NCBI GenBank assembly: GCA_029779995.1
Contig: JAKOZM010000220.1
Span: 1 to 32,527 of the forward strand
Length of the DNA stretch: 32,527 nt
Direction of reading: 5' to 3'
From: Actinomycetes bacterium
Lineage (GTDB): Bacteria; Actinomycetota; Actinomycetes; S36-B12; UBA10799
In this document: one piece after another, positions 1 through 8,360 of the stretch
Layout of the letters: each line of letters begins with the position of its first letter
How positions within the stretch are numbered: position 1 is the first letter of the stretch
Translations under genes and position numbers: made by a program
The notes under the pieces: model-generated
Told to the model about the DNA's origin: nothing
Seen by the model: only the letters and a program-made list of their open reading frames with translations
The model's database searches: none

Positions 1-1569
1 CCACTGAGCCGGTGAGGCGTGGTCGAGCACGACCGCGAAGATCGACATCGTGCCGTCGCGGTTGTCACAGAAGTCCACGACCTGCTGCTGCTGCGGGTAG
101 TCGATGCACGACGCGGTGGTGATCTCCCAGAACCCACCGGTGTTGTCGGCGTTCGGATGCGCCTTGATCGTGTTGGTGTGGGTGTGGCCGTTGAGCCAGG
201 CCACCATGTTCGGGTACTTCACCAGCATGGCGATGAACTCGTCAGCGTGGATCAGCGGTTCGCCGGGGTGGAAGGGGGATTCGGCGGTGTTCTCCAGCGT
301 CAGGCTGTTGTGGTGGCTGAGCACGATCGCCAGCTTGTCCTGCGCCACGCACTCCTGCAGACCCGCCTCCAGCCAATCGAACTGGTTCTTGGGCACCGCC
401 CCGTCCGCCCCGGTGAGCCGGTTACAGGTGTCAAGGCCGAATAGCCTCAAGTTCGGGCCGATGTCCGTGGTCCAGAACGTGGTGTTCTCGTCGAGATTGG
501 CTTGGGTGAAACCGTGGCCGACCGGCCCCGGTCCAGCGCCGGTGTCCTCGAAGTGGGCAGCCATGAAGTCCTGGCCCTGCAGAAGTTGGCGTCCCGGATC
601 CGCCTCGACGCGCTTGAAGCCACCGACCAGGCCGAACTGCTGGCGCAGGAAGTCCAGACCGCGCTGCAGCGGGCTGGTGTCGGTGGCCATCCCGGTGAAC
701 TGGTCGGTCATCCACGATGGGAACGACCAGTACTTCGTGTGCCCGGTCGCCAGGGAACGTAAGGAGTCGTCTTGCCCGACGAAACCGTTGAGCAGGACAT
801 CGTGATTGCCGAACACCGAGAACCACGGCGCGGGCATGCCTGGGCTGGCGATCTCGGTCGTGACGATCGCTTGCATCAGCCCCGGAATGCGTGGGAATCC
901 GTAGACCCCCCACACGTCCCCGGCCGGATCGTCCGGGTGGTAGGCGTAGGTGGCCTCCGGCCAGACCTCGACTCCTTCGTACTCACCTTGGGCACCGGAG
1001 TTGGCCATGACCGGCACACCGTCCATGACTTTGATGTACCACCGGGTCTCCATGTTGGAGATCTGGTCGGAGGAGTCGCCAGTGTTGACCACCGCCGCCA
1101 TCGGGGCGCCGGTCACGGGGCTGTTGGCGGCCTCGCTGAACGCTTTCACCATCTGGGCCTGCACGAACAGCGACATCGACTGCTGCGGCCGGCAGGTGCC
1201 TGGCAGCAGAGTCATGCTGAACTCGTTGGTCGGCTCCAGCCGGGCGGGCGACTGGGTGTCCTGGATATGGATGTCGGAGGTGTGACCCAGGTAGGCCAGA
1301 GAGCGACGCCTCGCAGCACGGCCCGGGGACGGCGCGGATCCCACCAGATCCTCGCGCACGATGAAGGGCTCGCCGGGCGCGGTGAGCAAGGTGCGGTAGG
1401 CGCGGTTGCCGGTCGAGGACTGCCGGATCGTCTCGCGCAGAGTCGACGGCACATCGGCCGGGGCCAATGGCGCGGCCAAAGCACTTCCGACCATCGATCT
1501 CGGTAGACCCAGCGTCGCCGCCAGGGCACCGCTCACCGCGATGAATGATCGTCGGCTCATGTTTCCCAT
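1..1569 (-). CDS. Tat-exported metallophosphoesterase, PPA1498-like (C-terminus beyond window)
   Basis: This reads from 1569 down through position 1 with no stop, so the 3' end is missing and at least 523 residues are present. The N-terminus MGNMSRRSFIAVSG carries a twin-arginine signal (SRRSF) followed by a hydrophobic Ala/Gly/Leu stretch, so the enzyme is probably folded before export. The calcineurin-like metal-binding blocks appear in order but widely spaced: SDIHIQD (DxH), NTGDSSDQ (GD), VFGNHD (GNHD), LSHHNS and NGHTHTN (GHxH). Long inserts between blocks are typical of the TIGR03767 / PPA1498 family. I chose the ATG at 1569 because AAGGAG lies 5 nt upstream; the alternative ATG at 1558-1560 is too far from it. 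The substrate is unknown; a phosphodiester or phosphomonoester outside the membrane is likely. Confidence 0.9.
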   Translation of the reverse strand, partial: MGNMSRRSFIAVSGALAATLGLPRSMVGSALAAPLAPADVPSTLRETIRQSSTGNRAYRTLLTAPGEPFIVREDLVGSAPSPGRAARRRSLAYLGHTSDIHIQDTQSPARLEPTNEFSMTLLPGTCRPQQSMSLFVQAQMVKAFSEAANSPVTGAPMAAVVNTGDSSDQISNMETRWYIKVMDGVPVMANSGAQGEYEGVEVWPEATYAYHPDDPAGDVWGVYGFPRIPGLMQAIVTTEIASPGMPAPWFSVFGNHDVLLNGFVGQDDSLRSLATGHTKYWSFPSWMTDQFTGMATDTSPLQRGLDFLRQQFGLVGGFKRVEADPGRQLLQGQDFMAAHFEDTGAGPGPVGHGFTQANLDENTTFWTTDIGPNLRLFGLDTCNRLTGADGAVPKNQFDWLEAGLQECVAQDKLAIVLSHHNSLTLENTAESPFHPGEPLIHADEFIAMLVKYPNMVAWLNGHTHTNTIKAHPNADNTGGFWEITTASCIDYPQQQQVVDFCDNRDGTMSIFAVVLDHASPAQW

Positions 1570-1733
1570 GCCCGCTCCTTCGTGATCGAACGCAATCGAC
1601 ATCGTTGCATGGAGCGAGCCAGGATCTTGCGACTTCGACCTCGCGCCGTCGGGTGTTCGCTGGAATGACCCATCGGCTGGCCCGCAGGTCCGCGGGTAGC
1701 ATCGAGATGTCGCCGATCAGTGAGGTATCGCGT

Positions 1734-2045
1734 GTGAGTACCGACATGGAGTGGACCCCCTCCCGCGGGCGTGCCTGCTCTGTGTGCGCGACGGTCGTCC
1801 CCATGGTCGGTGAGGTGTGTGGCAGGTGCCCGCTCTGCTGGGCCTGCCAGAACGGCGCCGATCCTGACCACACCGTGGGTCAGGCCATCGCGGTCGAAGC
1901 CCTCTGGCTGCTGGACACCGCACCCCACCGAGTGGGTGAGTGCGTCCAACGGCTGCGTAGCCTCGCCGAGCATGCCACGCGGCCGGGCGTCACCGCGGTG
2001 CTCTCGGCTGCGGCGCGGGATCTGGAGTTGCTGGCGGCGGAGTAG
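1734..2045 (+). CDS. Small Cys-rich protein of unknown function
   Basis: I do not recognise this gene. From GTG 1734 it encodes 103 residues. The N-terminal third has six cysteines in a C-x2-C-x10-C-x2-C-x2-C-x2-C pattern (starting ACSVC and ending CPLCWAC), which suggests a zinc ribbon or similar metal-binding knuckle. The rest is predicted helical and rich in Ala, Leu and Arg, ending DLELLAAE. GAGG lies 8 nt before GTG 1734. In-frame ATG codons at 1707 and 1665 are possible longer starts but lack a better ribosome site. It diverges from the phosphoesterase and converges with the TetR gene. A chance reading frame cannot be excluded, but the clustered cysteines argue against it. Confidence 0.55.
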   Translation: MSTDMEWTPSRGRACSVCATVVPMVGEVCGRCPLCWACQNGADPDHTVGQAIAVEALWLLDTAPHRVGECVQRLRSLAEHATRPGVTAVLSAAARDLELLAAE

Positions 2046-2135
2046 CAGGCTCGCTCAAGCGCCCCTGTTCTCGGCGGGCTCCCCTGCGAATATGGGGGCC
2101 AGCGGCAACGGTTGAGGGTGGGATTGGCCCAAGCC

Positions 2136-2726
2136 TCAGCCGCCCGCAGCCACCATTCGCACGGCCAACCCGAGGTTCTGCAGGCGGGCATCGAGCGCCT
2201 GCCGATCGTGGTCGAGCTCGTACTGCACCGCAGCGGCGATGACCGTGTCCACGGCCAAACCCGCCACCATGTCGACGACACCGGGCGGCTGCACATGCAG
2301 GCCCAACAGCTCCACGATCATCGCCCGGCCGCGGTCCCGCGCCGCAATCAGCGCGTTGCGGGCCAACTCCGACGAGCCGCTCAGCAACAGGGTCGCCCAG
2401 GTGAAGACGGCCAGTGGCCGAGCCGGTGAAACGATGGCCGCCTGCCACACCCCGATGGTCAGGGCGATCGCCTCGTCCAAGGTGGCGTCCCGACTCACCA
2501 CCGCGTCGATAGCGCTGAGCCAATCGGTGACCAGCCGCTCGACAGCCGCGGCGAGCAGCCCATCCTTGTTACCGAAGTGGTAGTAGATCGTCGGGGCCGT
2601 GACCCCCGCCGTCTGACAGATCCGCTTGATGGTGACGGCCGCAGGGTCAAGTTGCGCCAGAGCGTCCATGGTGGCTTGCAGAATGCGTTCCTCAGCAGGT
2701 TCGGTCTCCTGCGCGGGCGCTGCCAT
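2136..2726 (-). CDS. TetR/AcrR-family transcriptional regulator
   Basis: The protein has 196 residues, normal for TetR. The N-terminal helix-turn-helix is clear: EERILQATMDALAQL, then AVTIKRICQTAGVTAPTIY with the typical YYHFGNKDGLL ending. The C-terminal ligand-binding domain is helical and family-variable, so the inducer cannot be guessed. The ATG at 2726 is preceded by a TACAGT box 8 nt upstream, suggesting a short leader or leaderless transcript. Its upstream neighbour is a stretch of gene remnants (2831-3032), so the original target may have been lost. No obvious palindromic operator lies beside it; the nearest good palindrome in the window (13273-13294) is far away. Confidence 0.9.
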   Translation of the reverse strand: MAAPAQETEPAEERILQATMDALAQLDPAAVTIKRICQTAGVTAPTIYYHFGNKDGLLAAAVERLVTDWLSAIDAVVSRDATLDEAIALTIGVWQAAIVSPARPLAVFTWATLLLSGSSELARNALIAARDRGRAMIVELLGLHVQPPGVVDMVAGLAVDTVIAAAVQYELDHDRQALDARLQNLGLAVRMVAAGG

Positions 2727-2830
2727 GAAGCACCACTGTAGGGCGGTCGGCCGTGCGGTCTGGAAGCGGGCTGCAAGGGCCGCACCGAACCGAAGGTGGT
2801 CATGAACCGGCTGACGGGCCACGCCACCCT

Positions 2831-2982
2831 CTTGTCCAGAACTGTGGCCACCAGGTAGTCCACGGACTCCTCGGGCTGGGTGCGGTGTCCCCACGTCTTC
2901 ATCGCCACCAGGTCCGGCATCGCGCACCACTGCCCGGTGGCGCCCGGCCATCGGCCTCGTGCGCGTCCCACACAACGAACAT
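2831..2982 (-). pseudogene. Remnant of alpha/beta hydrolase C-terminus (paralogue of 13427-14926)
   Basis: On the minus strand, one frame reads FVVWDAHEADGRA, matching FFVQGAHEADGRA of the intact hydrolase. After a frame change the second frame reads QWCAMPDLVAM, then SVDYLVATVLDK, matching FVDYLVTTVLDK near the end of the intact protein. The segment between is shortened, and there is no start or catalytic core. It is therefore a decayed 3' end of a paralogous gene, in the same orientation as the intact copy. It abuts a plus-strand remnant of a response regulator, which mirrors the order at 13427-16923 with the interior deleted. Confidence 0.8.
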
Positions 2983-2987
2983 GGAGC

Positions 2988-3032
2988 GTGGGCTTCGGGT
3001 GCGCGTGCATGCCTACGAGGCGGGTTGATGAC
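2988..3032 (+). pseudogene. Remnant of LuxR-type response regulator C-terminus
   Basis: The plus strand reads GLRVRVHAYEAG then stop, matching the last residues [20 protein letters not shown] of the intact regulator at 16261-16923. A 12-nt block (VVYA) is missing, and one base is lost before the GGTTGATG that the two copies share. Nothing of the receiver domain remains. The fragment is only about 45 bp, so on its own it would be weak; its position between a hydrolase remnant and an intact thioesterase is what makes it convincing. Confidence 0.7.
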
Positions 3033-3060
3033 CGGCCGCCCGTGAGCCGGATTGCCTGGT

Positions 3061-3066
3061 TAACAT
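3061..3066 (+). promoter_or_regulatory. Putative -10 box of thioesterase gene
   Basis: TAACAT followed by six bases and the GTG start, which predicts a leaderless transcript. The equivalent position in the thioesterase remnant near 16950 is mutated. Confidence 0.45.
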
Positions 3067-3072
3067 CCAGAC

Positions 3073-3525
3073 GTGACCCCCGAGCGCAGCCTTCAAGACC
3101 GGTTCTTCCCTGACCTGATGTGCTTCGGATGCGGTCCGGCGAACAGCAAGGGCCTGCGTCTGCGCAGCTTCGAGGCTGACAGTGGCACCACCGCGGACTT
3201 CACCCCGTGGCCCGAACATGACAACGGACTCGGCTTTCTCAATGGCGGGATCATCTGCACAGTCATGGACTGCCACAGCGCAACGCCCGTACTCCTGCAG
3301 GCACAGCGGATGGGCTTGAGTCTGAGTGATTCCCCACTGCCGTTCGTGACCGCTGGGCTGACGGTGAAGTACCTCCGACCGACACCCCTGAGGCAGCCAC
3401 TGAGCCTGCGTGCGACCGTCCGTGAGGCCGACCAGACAACGATGCTGGTCGCTGTCGAACTCTGGGCGGAGGGCAAAGTGCGGGCGCAGGGCGAGGCAAC
3501 CTGGAAGCTGTGGAAGCCGCGCTGA
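3073..3525 (+). CDS. PaaI-type hotdog-fold thioesterase
   Basis: The protein has 150 residues, the normal length for a stand-alone hotdog thioesterase. It begins with a Cys-containing lead (FPDLMCFGCGPANSKGL) seen in this subgroup. The core motif is GFLNGGIICTVMDCHSA, matching the HGGxxxxxxD region of PaaI-like enzymes with Asn in place of the usual His. The later strand TAGLTVKYLRPTPL is also typical. It probably hydrolyses an acyl-CoA in the cytoplasm; the acyl group is unknown. The GTG at 3073 is favoured because TAACAT lies exactly 6 nt upstream, a leaderless layout. Its decayed homologue at 16959-17027 starts at the equivalent GTG but has lost that box. Confidence 0.85.
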   Translation: MTPERSLQDRFFPDLMCFGCGPANSKGLRLRSFEADSGTTADFTPWPEHDNGLGFLNGGIICTVMDCHSATPVLLQAQRMGLSLSDSPLPFVTAGLTVKYLRPTPLRQPLSLRATVREADQTTMLVAVELWAEGKVRAQGEATWKLWKPR

Positions 3526-3537
3526 GCGTGCGAAGGC

Positions 3538-5334
3538 TCAGCGCACCCTCGTGTCCGTGAATGTCACGAGGCTGTCAGCGTTCCATGTCCGCAGGGCCAC
3601 CTGACTTCCCTCCGGTACCGGCATCGCGCACTTGCTGGTCGTCACGGCCTTGGTCAGACTCGGCACGTCGAACATCCGGATCCCATCGACAGTGGCGTAG
3701 AGGCTGTCCCCGCTGACCACGACGACGATGTGGTGTTTGCCGAACACGCTCAGGGTGGCGGGGAACTTGGTCTGGGCGATCGGCGTACTGCACTCCTTGT
3801 CGGCGTTCCACACGCGCACGATGAAGTTGTTGCCTTGACCTTTGTCGTATTGGAACGTGTAGCCAGAGGTCACGACGGCCCCGCTGAACGTCGAACGGAC
3901 CCAGACGCCCCACCCGTTGCCCTGTTCGTAATTGACATCCGAGGTGAAGACCACGTCTTGGGATGTCCGTGGCCGCAGTGATAGGACGCGTGACCCATAG
4001 TTCAGGAAGACCTTGGTGCCGGTGATCTCCGCACGGCCGCCGATGAGTTTCCAGTCCGAGGCCTTGAGGAGATCGGTGTTGCACAGGTCGAGCACACTGC
4101 GCCCGAATTCTTTGGACCCGGCGGGGCCGAGTCCGGTCACCTGGACTGTGTAGGTGCCGCACGGCACATCCCCGAACACGACCTTGCTGGCCCGATTGCT
4201 CACGAGGTGATGATCGTGGAATCGCGCGTCGCCAATCGTCGGCGTGATGGTCACGTCCAGTTTCGGGTACTTGCCGTTGGAGCCGACCGGCCCGCTGATG
4301 TCGACGATCACCCTGGCCCCGGCACTCTTGATAGTGACAGCAGGGTCCATCTCGGGCTTTCCGCTACCGCCCAGCCGGTAAACGGTCACGGGTTTGGTGA
4401 GCGAACTCGCCTTGGCACCACCCACAGCGCGGACCTGAAAGTCCCAGTCCTTGGCCGGGTCGAGACTCAGATGCACCGAGGTGGTCTGCTCCCCCGACAC
4501 CAGCACCCAGGTAGGGGCGCCCGATCCAGTACGGTACGCGACTTCATAGCCGGTCAGGGCGCTGGCACCCTTCCACTCGGGCGCCTTCCACGACACGACG
4601 ATGACTGCAGGAACGCCAGCATCGCGCACAGCCGCCAGTCTCGAGGGAGGCGTCATGGCGGTCTTCGCACCGCGCAGCAGGAGTGTGGGAGAGGCGCACG
4701 TTCCGAATTCATTGAAAGCCTGAACGCGCGCCTTGTACATGCGGTTGGCTTCCAGGCCCGGGATCCCCATGCCCGTGCCGGAGGTTGCCTGCGACAGGAT
4801 CAGCTTGCCGTCGCGCACCGCGGTCACGCGCACCTCGTAGCGCGTCACGAGCTTCTCACTGCGGATGGCCGGTGGTGACCACGTCAGCTGCGACGGTTGC
4901 TCATCGCCCTTGCCGTTCCAGGCCAGGTTGCTCACCGAGCCCGGCGCCAAGGCCGCCACCCAGTACTCACCAGTCGTGGCGGACTGACCATCCGGTTTCA
5001 CCGCACTCACGGTCACTCGGTAGCGCGTGCAGTTTCCGGTGGCGTCGTAGACGAAGGCCGTCGTGCCGGCGGGCACCACTGTCGCATCGTCAGTGGTGCC
5101 GTCAAAGACGTTGACGGTGTAGTGGTCCACTCCCGCGACCGCTGACCAGGTGATTTGCAGGTCCGTGGAGTCTGCCCCCGTTCGGACAACCTGCAACGTT
5201 GCTGGAGCCCCGGGGACCGCCCATGACGTGTTCGTCGCCATCAACAGGACAGCGCACGCCGTCAGACAAGCGCACAGAATCCTCCCGGCCGTCGGCCTGT
5301 GAGACCATCCCGTCGGAATCCGCCCCTGGTCCAT
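3538..5334 (-). CDS. Secreted fibronectin type III repeat protein
   Basis: The protein has 598 residues. A signal peptide spans about residues 1-39 (RILCACLTACAVLLMATNTSWA). Three fibronectin type III domains follow, beginning near GAPATLQVVRTG, PGSVSNLAWNG and PPSRLAAVRDAG, each with the LQITW / LTWSPP / VVSWKAP strand and later a YxVxV strand. A fourth region (about 330-420) looks like another beta-sandwich. The C-terminal part, from SDWKLIGGRAEI, resembles a LamG/concanavalin-like sheet (YGSRVLSLRP, NGWGVWVRSTF, HHIVVVVSGDSLYATVDG). There is no sorting signal or anchor helix, so it is probably released or bound non-covalently to the envelope. It converges with the thioesterase gene 12 bp away. 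The ligand is unknown. Confidence 0.8.
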   Translation of the reverse strand: MDQGRIPTGWSHRPTAGRILCACLTACAVLLMATNTSWAVPGAPATLQVVRTGADSTDLQITWSAVAGVDHYTVNVFDGTTDDATVVPAGTTAFVYDATGNCTRYRVTVSAVKPDGQSATTGEYWVAALAPGSVSNLAWNGKGDEQPSQLTWSPPAIRSEKLVTRYEVRVTAVRDGKLILSQATSGTGMGIPGLEANRMYKARVQAFNEFGTCASPTLLLRGAKTAMTPPSRLAAVRDAGVPAVIVVSWKAPEWKGASALTGYEVAYRTGSGAPTWVLVSGEQTTSVHLSLDPAKDWDFQVRAVGGAKASSLTKPVTVYRLGGSGKPEMDPAVTIKSAGARVIVDISGPVGSNGKYPKLDVTITPTIGDARFHDHHLVSNRASKVVFGDVPCGTYTVQVTGLGPAGSKEFGRSVLDLCNTDLLKASDWKLIGGRAEITGTKVFLNYGSRVLSLRPRTSQDVVFTSDVNYEQGNGWGVWVRSTFSGAVVTSGYTFQYDKGQGNNFIVRVWNADKECSTPIAQTKFPATLSVFGKHHIVVVVSGDSLYATVDGIRMFDVPSLTKAVTTSKCAMPVPEGSQVALRTWNADSLVTFTDTRVR

Positions 5335-5442
5335 ACCTCAAGTGTCGCGAATGGAGTCGGCGATTCCGTCGCTGTCGGCGTCAAGAGACTCTCAAGATTT
5401 CGGGAGGCAAGGATTTCGGGCCTCTCGCGCACCCTCGGGGAC

Positions 5443-5474
5443 GTGAGCGGGGGTGTACATCCCCTGGCCCTCAC
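5443..5474 (-). terminator. Hairpin downstream of quinone oxidoreductase gene
   Basis: GTGAG and CTCAC flank an inner GGGG and CCCC pair, making an imperfect GC-rich hairpin just after the end of the minus-strand gene at 5502. There is no U-tract, which is usual for actinobacteria. Confidence 0.4.
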
Positions 5475-5501
5475 GGACAACCAAGACGCCCTGCCCGCCG
5501 C

Positions 5502-6479
5502 CTATCGCTCCTGGCGGACGCGCAGGACTACCTTGCCCACAAAATCGCCCTGCAGGTAGTAGCGCATCGCGCGCGGCGACTCTGCGAGGTCGAACTCTCG
5601 GTCGATCACCGGCGTGACGGTTCTCTCGGAGATCAGGTGCAGCAGCAGCGCCATATCTTCAGTCCGGTTCGCGCGGTACATGACCAGACTGACGCGCCTC
5701 CCCGCGGCCAGGCGCATGGTTTGCCCGAATGCCGCGGCCATGGCCAGCCGCCCGGTTCTGCCGCCGATGACTGCCCCGACACCACGCGGGCGCAGTGCGC
5801 GGCCGTAGTCCAGCGGAGACCGGCTGCACACCATGTCCAGGATCAGGTCGTACTGCTCGCCGGTGCGGGCGAAGTCGACGCGGCGGAAGTCGATGGTGTG
5901 GTCAGCGCCGAGAGTACGCATGGCTTGGAGCTTCGCCAAGCCGTCGACCCCGGTGACGTCCCATCCGTGCGCCTTGGCGACCTGGATGGCGAAGGTGCCC
6001 ACGCCGCCCCCAGCGCCGTTGACGAGGAGGCGCCTGCCAGCACCGGATGGTGCTGTCTTGCGCAGACCCGCGATGGCCAGTCCGCCGGCCTGCGGGATAG
6101 CCGCCGCCTGCTCGAACGTCAGCCATGACGGCTTTCGCGTCAGGGCCGTTTCGGGTGCCACGGCGTACTGCGCGAAGGCCCCGAAACCGCTGGCCGACAG
6201 ATCACCGAACACCTCGTCACCGACCCGGTACCTGGTCACCGCGGCGCCCACCGCGTCGACCACACCCGCAATGTCCGAGCCCAGGATGCGATGACGAGGT
6301 CGCCGCAGCCCACCCGTGCGGTTGATCAGAGGTTTGCCTCGCATCAGGCCCTGGTCCCACTCGTTGATCGCCGCCGCGTGCACCCTGACCAGTACCTGCC
6401 CGTGATCTGGCTGCGGGATCGGCACAGTGGCCAGTTTGAGTACTTCGGGACCGCCATACGCGTCGTGGACGAGCGCCAT
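5502..6479 (-). CDS. Zinc-independent quinone oxidoreductase / MDR-family NADPH oxidoreductase
   Basis: The protein has 325 residues, usual for the zinc-free quinone oxidoreductase group. The GroES-like domain begins MALVHDAYGGPEVLKL. The nucleotide-binding domain has NGAGGGVGTFAIQVAKAHG followed by VTGVDG. The cysteine and histidine ligands of zinc alcohol dehydrogenases are absent. It probably transfers a hydride from NADPH to a quinone or enone in the cytoplasm. I chose ATG 6479 because GGTGGAGCG lies just upstream and because a remnant at 17024-17080 preserves the same start and ribosome site. It follows the radical SAM gene on the same strand with a gap of about 110 bp containing a possible hairpin. 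Confidence 0.88.
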   Translation of the reverse strand: MALVHDAYGGPEVLKLATVPIPQPDHGQVLVRVHAAAINEWDQGLMRGKPLINRTGGLRRPRHRILGSDIAGVVDAVGAAVTRYRVGDEVFGDLSASGFGAFAQYAVAPETALTRKPSWLTFEQAAAIPQAGGLAIAGLRKTAPSGAGRRLLVNGAGGGVGTFAIQVAKAHGWDVTGVDGLAKLQAMRTLGADHTIDFRRVDFARTGEQYDLILDMVCSRSPLDYGRALRPRGVGAVIGGRTGRLAMAAAFGQTMRLAAGRRVSLVMYRANRTEDMALLLHLISERTVTPVIDREFDLAESPRAMRYYLQGDFVGKVVLRVRQER

Positions 6480-6536
6480 CACACGCTCCACCGTAGTACC
6501 GGCACCACTGCGCCCGCTTCGGATCGAGCACACATC

Positions 6537-6586
6537 CCTATCTGGACGATCTTGGTCGACATCCGACCAGATGTCTTCGCGATAGG
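6537..6586 (-). terminator. Possible hairpin between radical SAM and oxidoreductase genes
   Basis: The outer arms CCTATC (6537-6542) and GATAGG (6581-6586) enclose a perfect inner pair, TGGTCG (6553-6558) and CGACCA (6564-6569). It lies immediately after the radical SAM stop, so a terminator is the simplest reading. An operator for the downstream gene is an alternative. Confidence 0.35.
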
Positions 6587-6591
6587 CACCT

Positions 6592-7812
6592 TCAGCCGGC
6601 CGGTGTTGCGCCGTCCATCCGCGCCATCCACGCCATGACGTCATCGGCGTACCGGCCGGCGCGCAGGGCGCCGGCCATGTAGCGCATGGGGGTGTCCACG
6701 TGGGCGAAGAACGCCTTGTAGCTCGGACACAGGTAGTGCAGGCCGGGTTCACCGTCGGGGGTGAGTGTGAACCGATCCTTCGGACAGCCACCGTTGCACG
6801 CGAAGCGCACACTGCAACCGCGGCAGTAGCCGGGCAGGTCATCGCGCTTCGCCTGCCCGAAGGCGATCTGCTCGGGTGAGCTGATCAGCTGCAGCATCGG
6901 CGTCTCAGTGATGTTGCCCAGCAGGTAGTCAGGCTCCACGAAGTGGTCGCACGAGTAGAGGTCACCGTTGTGCTCCAGCGCCAGCGCGGTGCCGCAGGTC
7001 TGGGCGTGGACGCACATCGACCCGGGGACATTGAGGTAATTGGCCAAGGTGGTGTCGAACATCTGCACGTAGACCCGACCGACGTCACGGCGGACCCACT
7101 CGTCGAACACCTCGGACAGGAACGCCCCGTACCCGCCGGGACGCACGCAACGATCGGTCACCTCCACCCCGACAGGAATGCCGCCCGGAGCCGGGCGTTC
7201 CACGACCGGGATGAACTGGATGTACTCGGCACCCAACTCGTCACGCAGGAAGCGATAGACCTCCAGTCCGTGTTCCTCGTTGGCACGGTTGATGGTCGTG
7301 AGCGCGTTCCACCGCACCCCGTGATCCTGCAGGACGCGCACCCCCCGAACTACCCGGTCGAAGGACGGTTTGCCACCCTTGTCGCGGCGGTACACGTCAT
7401 GCAACCGTGCCGGGCCGTCAATCGAGACCCCCACGAGGAAGTCGTGCTCGGCGAAGAACTGCGCCCACGCAGAGTCCAGCAGTGTGGCGTTCGTCTGGAT
7501 GGTGTGTTCGATGACCTGTCCCGGCCGGCGGTGACGCGCCACCAGGTCCATCACCTGCCGATAGAAGTCCAAGCCCATCAGAGTCGGTTCGCCGCCCTGC
7601 CAGGCGATGCTCACCTCGGGCGTGGCCTGCGAGGCCAACAACTGGCAGATGTACTCCTCGAGCACCTTCGGCGTCATCCGGAATGTGCTGCCCGGATAGA
7701 GCTCCTCCTTGGCCAAGAAGAAGCAGTAGTCGCAGTCCAGGTTGCAGATCGCGCCCGCCGGCTTCGCCAGCACGTGGAACGAGACAGGTGGGAACCCTTG
7801 CTCCATCGGCAC
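6592..7812 (-). CDS. Radical SAM/SPASM protein, anaerobic sulfatase-maturase type
   Basis: The protein has 406 residues, the usual size for anSME enzymes. The radical SAM cluster motif is CNLDCDYC (Cys23, Cys27, Cys30), following AKPAGAI as in sulfatase maturases. AWQGGEPTLMGLDFY is the SAM-binding GGEP block. The C-terminal SPASM region has CGTALALEHNGDLYSCDHFVEP and YCRGCSVRFACNGGCPKDRF, holding auxiliary 4Fe-4S clusters. Family members oxidise a Cys or Ser in a sulfatase to formylglycine. No sulfatase is in the window, so the substrate is elsewhere or is another protein. The start is GTG 7812 or ATG 7806, with AAAGGA upstream. Confidence 0.92.
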   Translation of the reverse strand: MPMEQGFPPVSFHVLAKPAGAICNLDCDYCFFLAKEELYPGSTFRMTPKVLEEYICQLLASQATPEVSIAWQGGEPTLMGLDFYRQVMDLVARHRRPGQVIEHTIQTNATLLDSAWAQFFAEHDFLVGVSIDGPARLHDVYRRDKGGKPSFDRVVRGVRVLQDHGVRWNALTTINRANEEHGLEVYRFLRDELGAEYIQFIPVVERPAPGGIPVGVEVTDRCVRPGGYGAFLSEVFDEWVRRDVGRVYVQMFDTTLANYLNVPGSMCVHAQTCGTALALEHNGDLYSCDHFVEPDYLLGNITETPMLQLISSPEQIAFGQAKRDDLPGYCRGCSVRFACNGGCPKDRFTLTPDGEPGLHYLCPSYKAFFAHVDTPMRYMAGALRAGRYADDVMAWMARMDGATPAG

Positions 7813-8360
7813 AACCGCATCCTTTCAGCCGCACCCACCTCGATCGCGATGGCCATGCTCACATGGCTCGCTGTCTTGGACGCGCGTCCTGCCGAGACCG
7901 GCAACGTCATCGTGCTCACCGCTTTCTACGCCCCGGGCAGTGAGACACAGGGCCACCGGCGGATCACCCGACGATCGTAGGCACGAAGTGGCAGTTCTGT
8001 GCGGCCTGGGCACGGTGGGCGATCCGGGTGCGGACCTCCACGCACCCGGATCCGGCATCGCGCGTCCACATCTGGTTGGGCGGGCACCCCGGGGAGGCAA
8101 TCTCAACCAGCGACACGCCTGAGAAGTCCGATTCGCACCTTATGCACCGCGTGGCATTCTCACATCTGGTTGATCATGGTCCGCGGCCAACCAGATGTGG
8201 ACCAGCCGATGTTGACAGGGCCGAAGAGCGGCTTACGCGTGAGGACCGCGGACTCCCCCGAGAGCGGCCGGTAGCACCAACCACACACGCCTCACGTGAC
8301 TCCTATGCTGAGGCCGTGCGACTGGCGGCATGCACCCTGGCCTTTGCACTGCTCCCATAG
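7813..8360. other. Long intergenic interval with inverted and direct repeats
   Basis: About 550 bp without a convincing gene. The short reading frames here have no recognisable domains or good starts. The interval contains the CACATCTGGTTG repeats described separately. The left part should contain the promoter of the radical SAM gene. The right part lies downstream of the ChaB-type gene. Confidence 0.5.
8067..8199. repeat. CACATCTGGTTG repeats, including a 12-bp inverted pair
   Basis: CACATCTGGTTG occurs at 8067-8078 and 8161-8172, and in perfect reverse complement at 8188-8199. The last two form an inverted repeat with a 15-nt spacer. It could be an operator, a hairpin or the end of a decayed element. 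It does not sit against a start codon. Confidence 0.6.

Larger units (their letters stand above)
2727..3072. other. Degenerate interval between TetR and thioesterase genes
   Basis: About 345 bp without an intact gene. The part from 2831 to 3032 is accounted for by the two remnants described separately. The stretch from 2727 to 2830 has no recognisable similarity elsewhere in the window, although the hydrolase-remnant frame continues open through it. The right end (3061-3066) holds the TAACAT promoter element of the thioesterase gene. Reading frames that cross the whole interval do not resemble a single protein. Confidence 0.6.

Noticed and set aside
983..1873. A 296-codon minus-strand frame over the phosphoesterase start
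   Set aside because: It is out of frame with the phosphoesterase, whose Tat signal and metal motifs are in the other frame.
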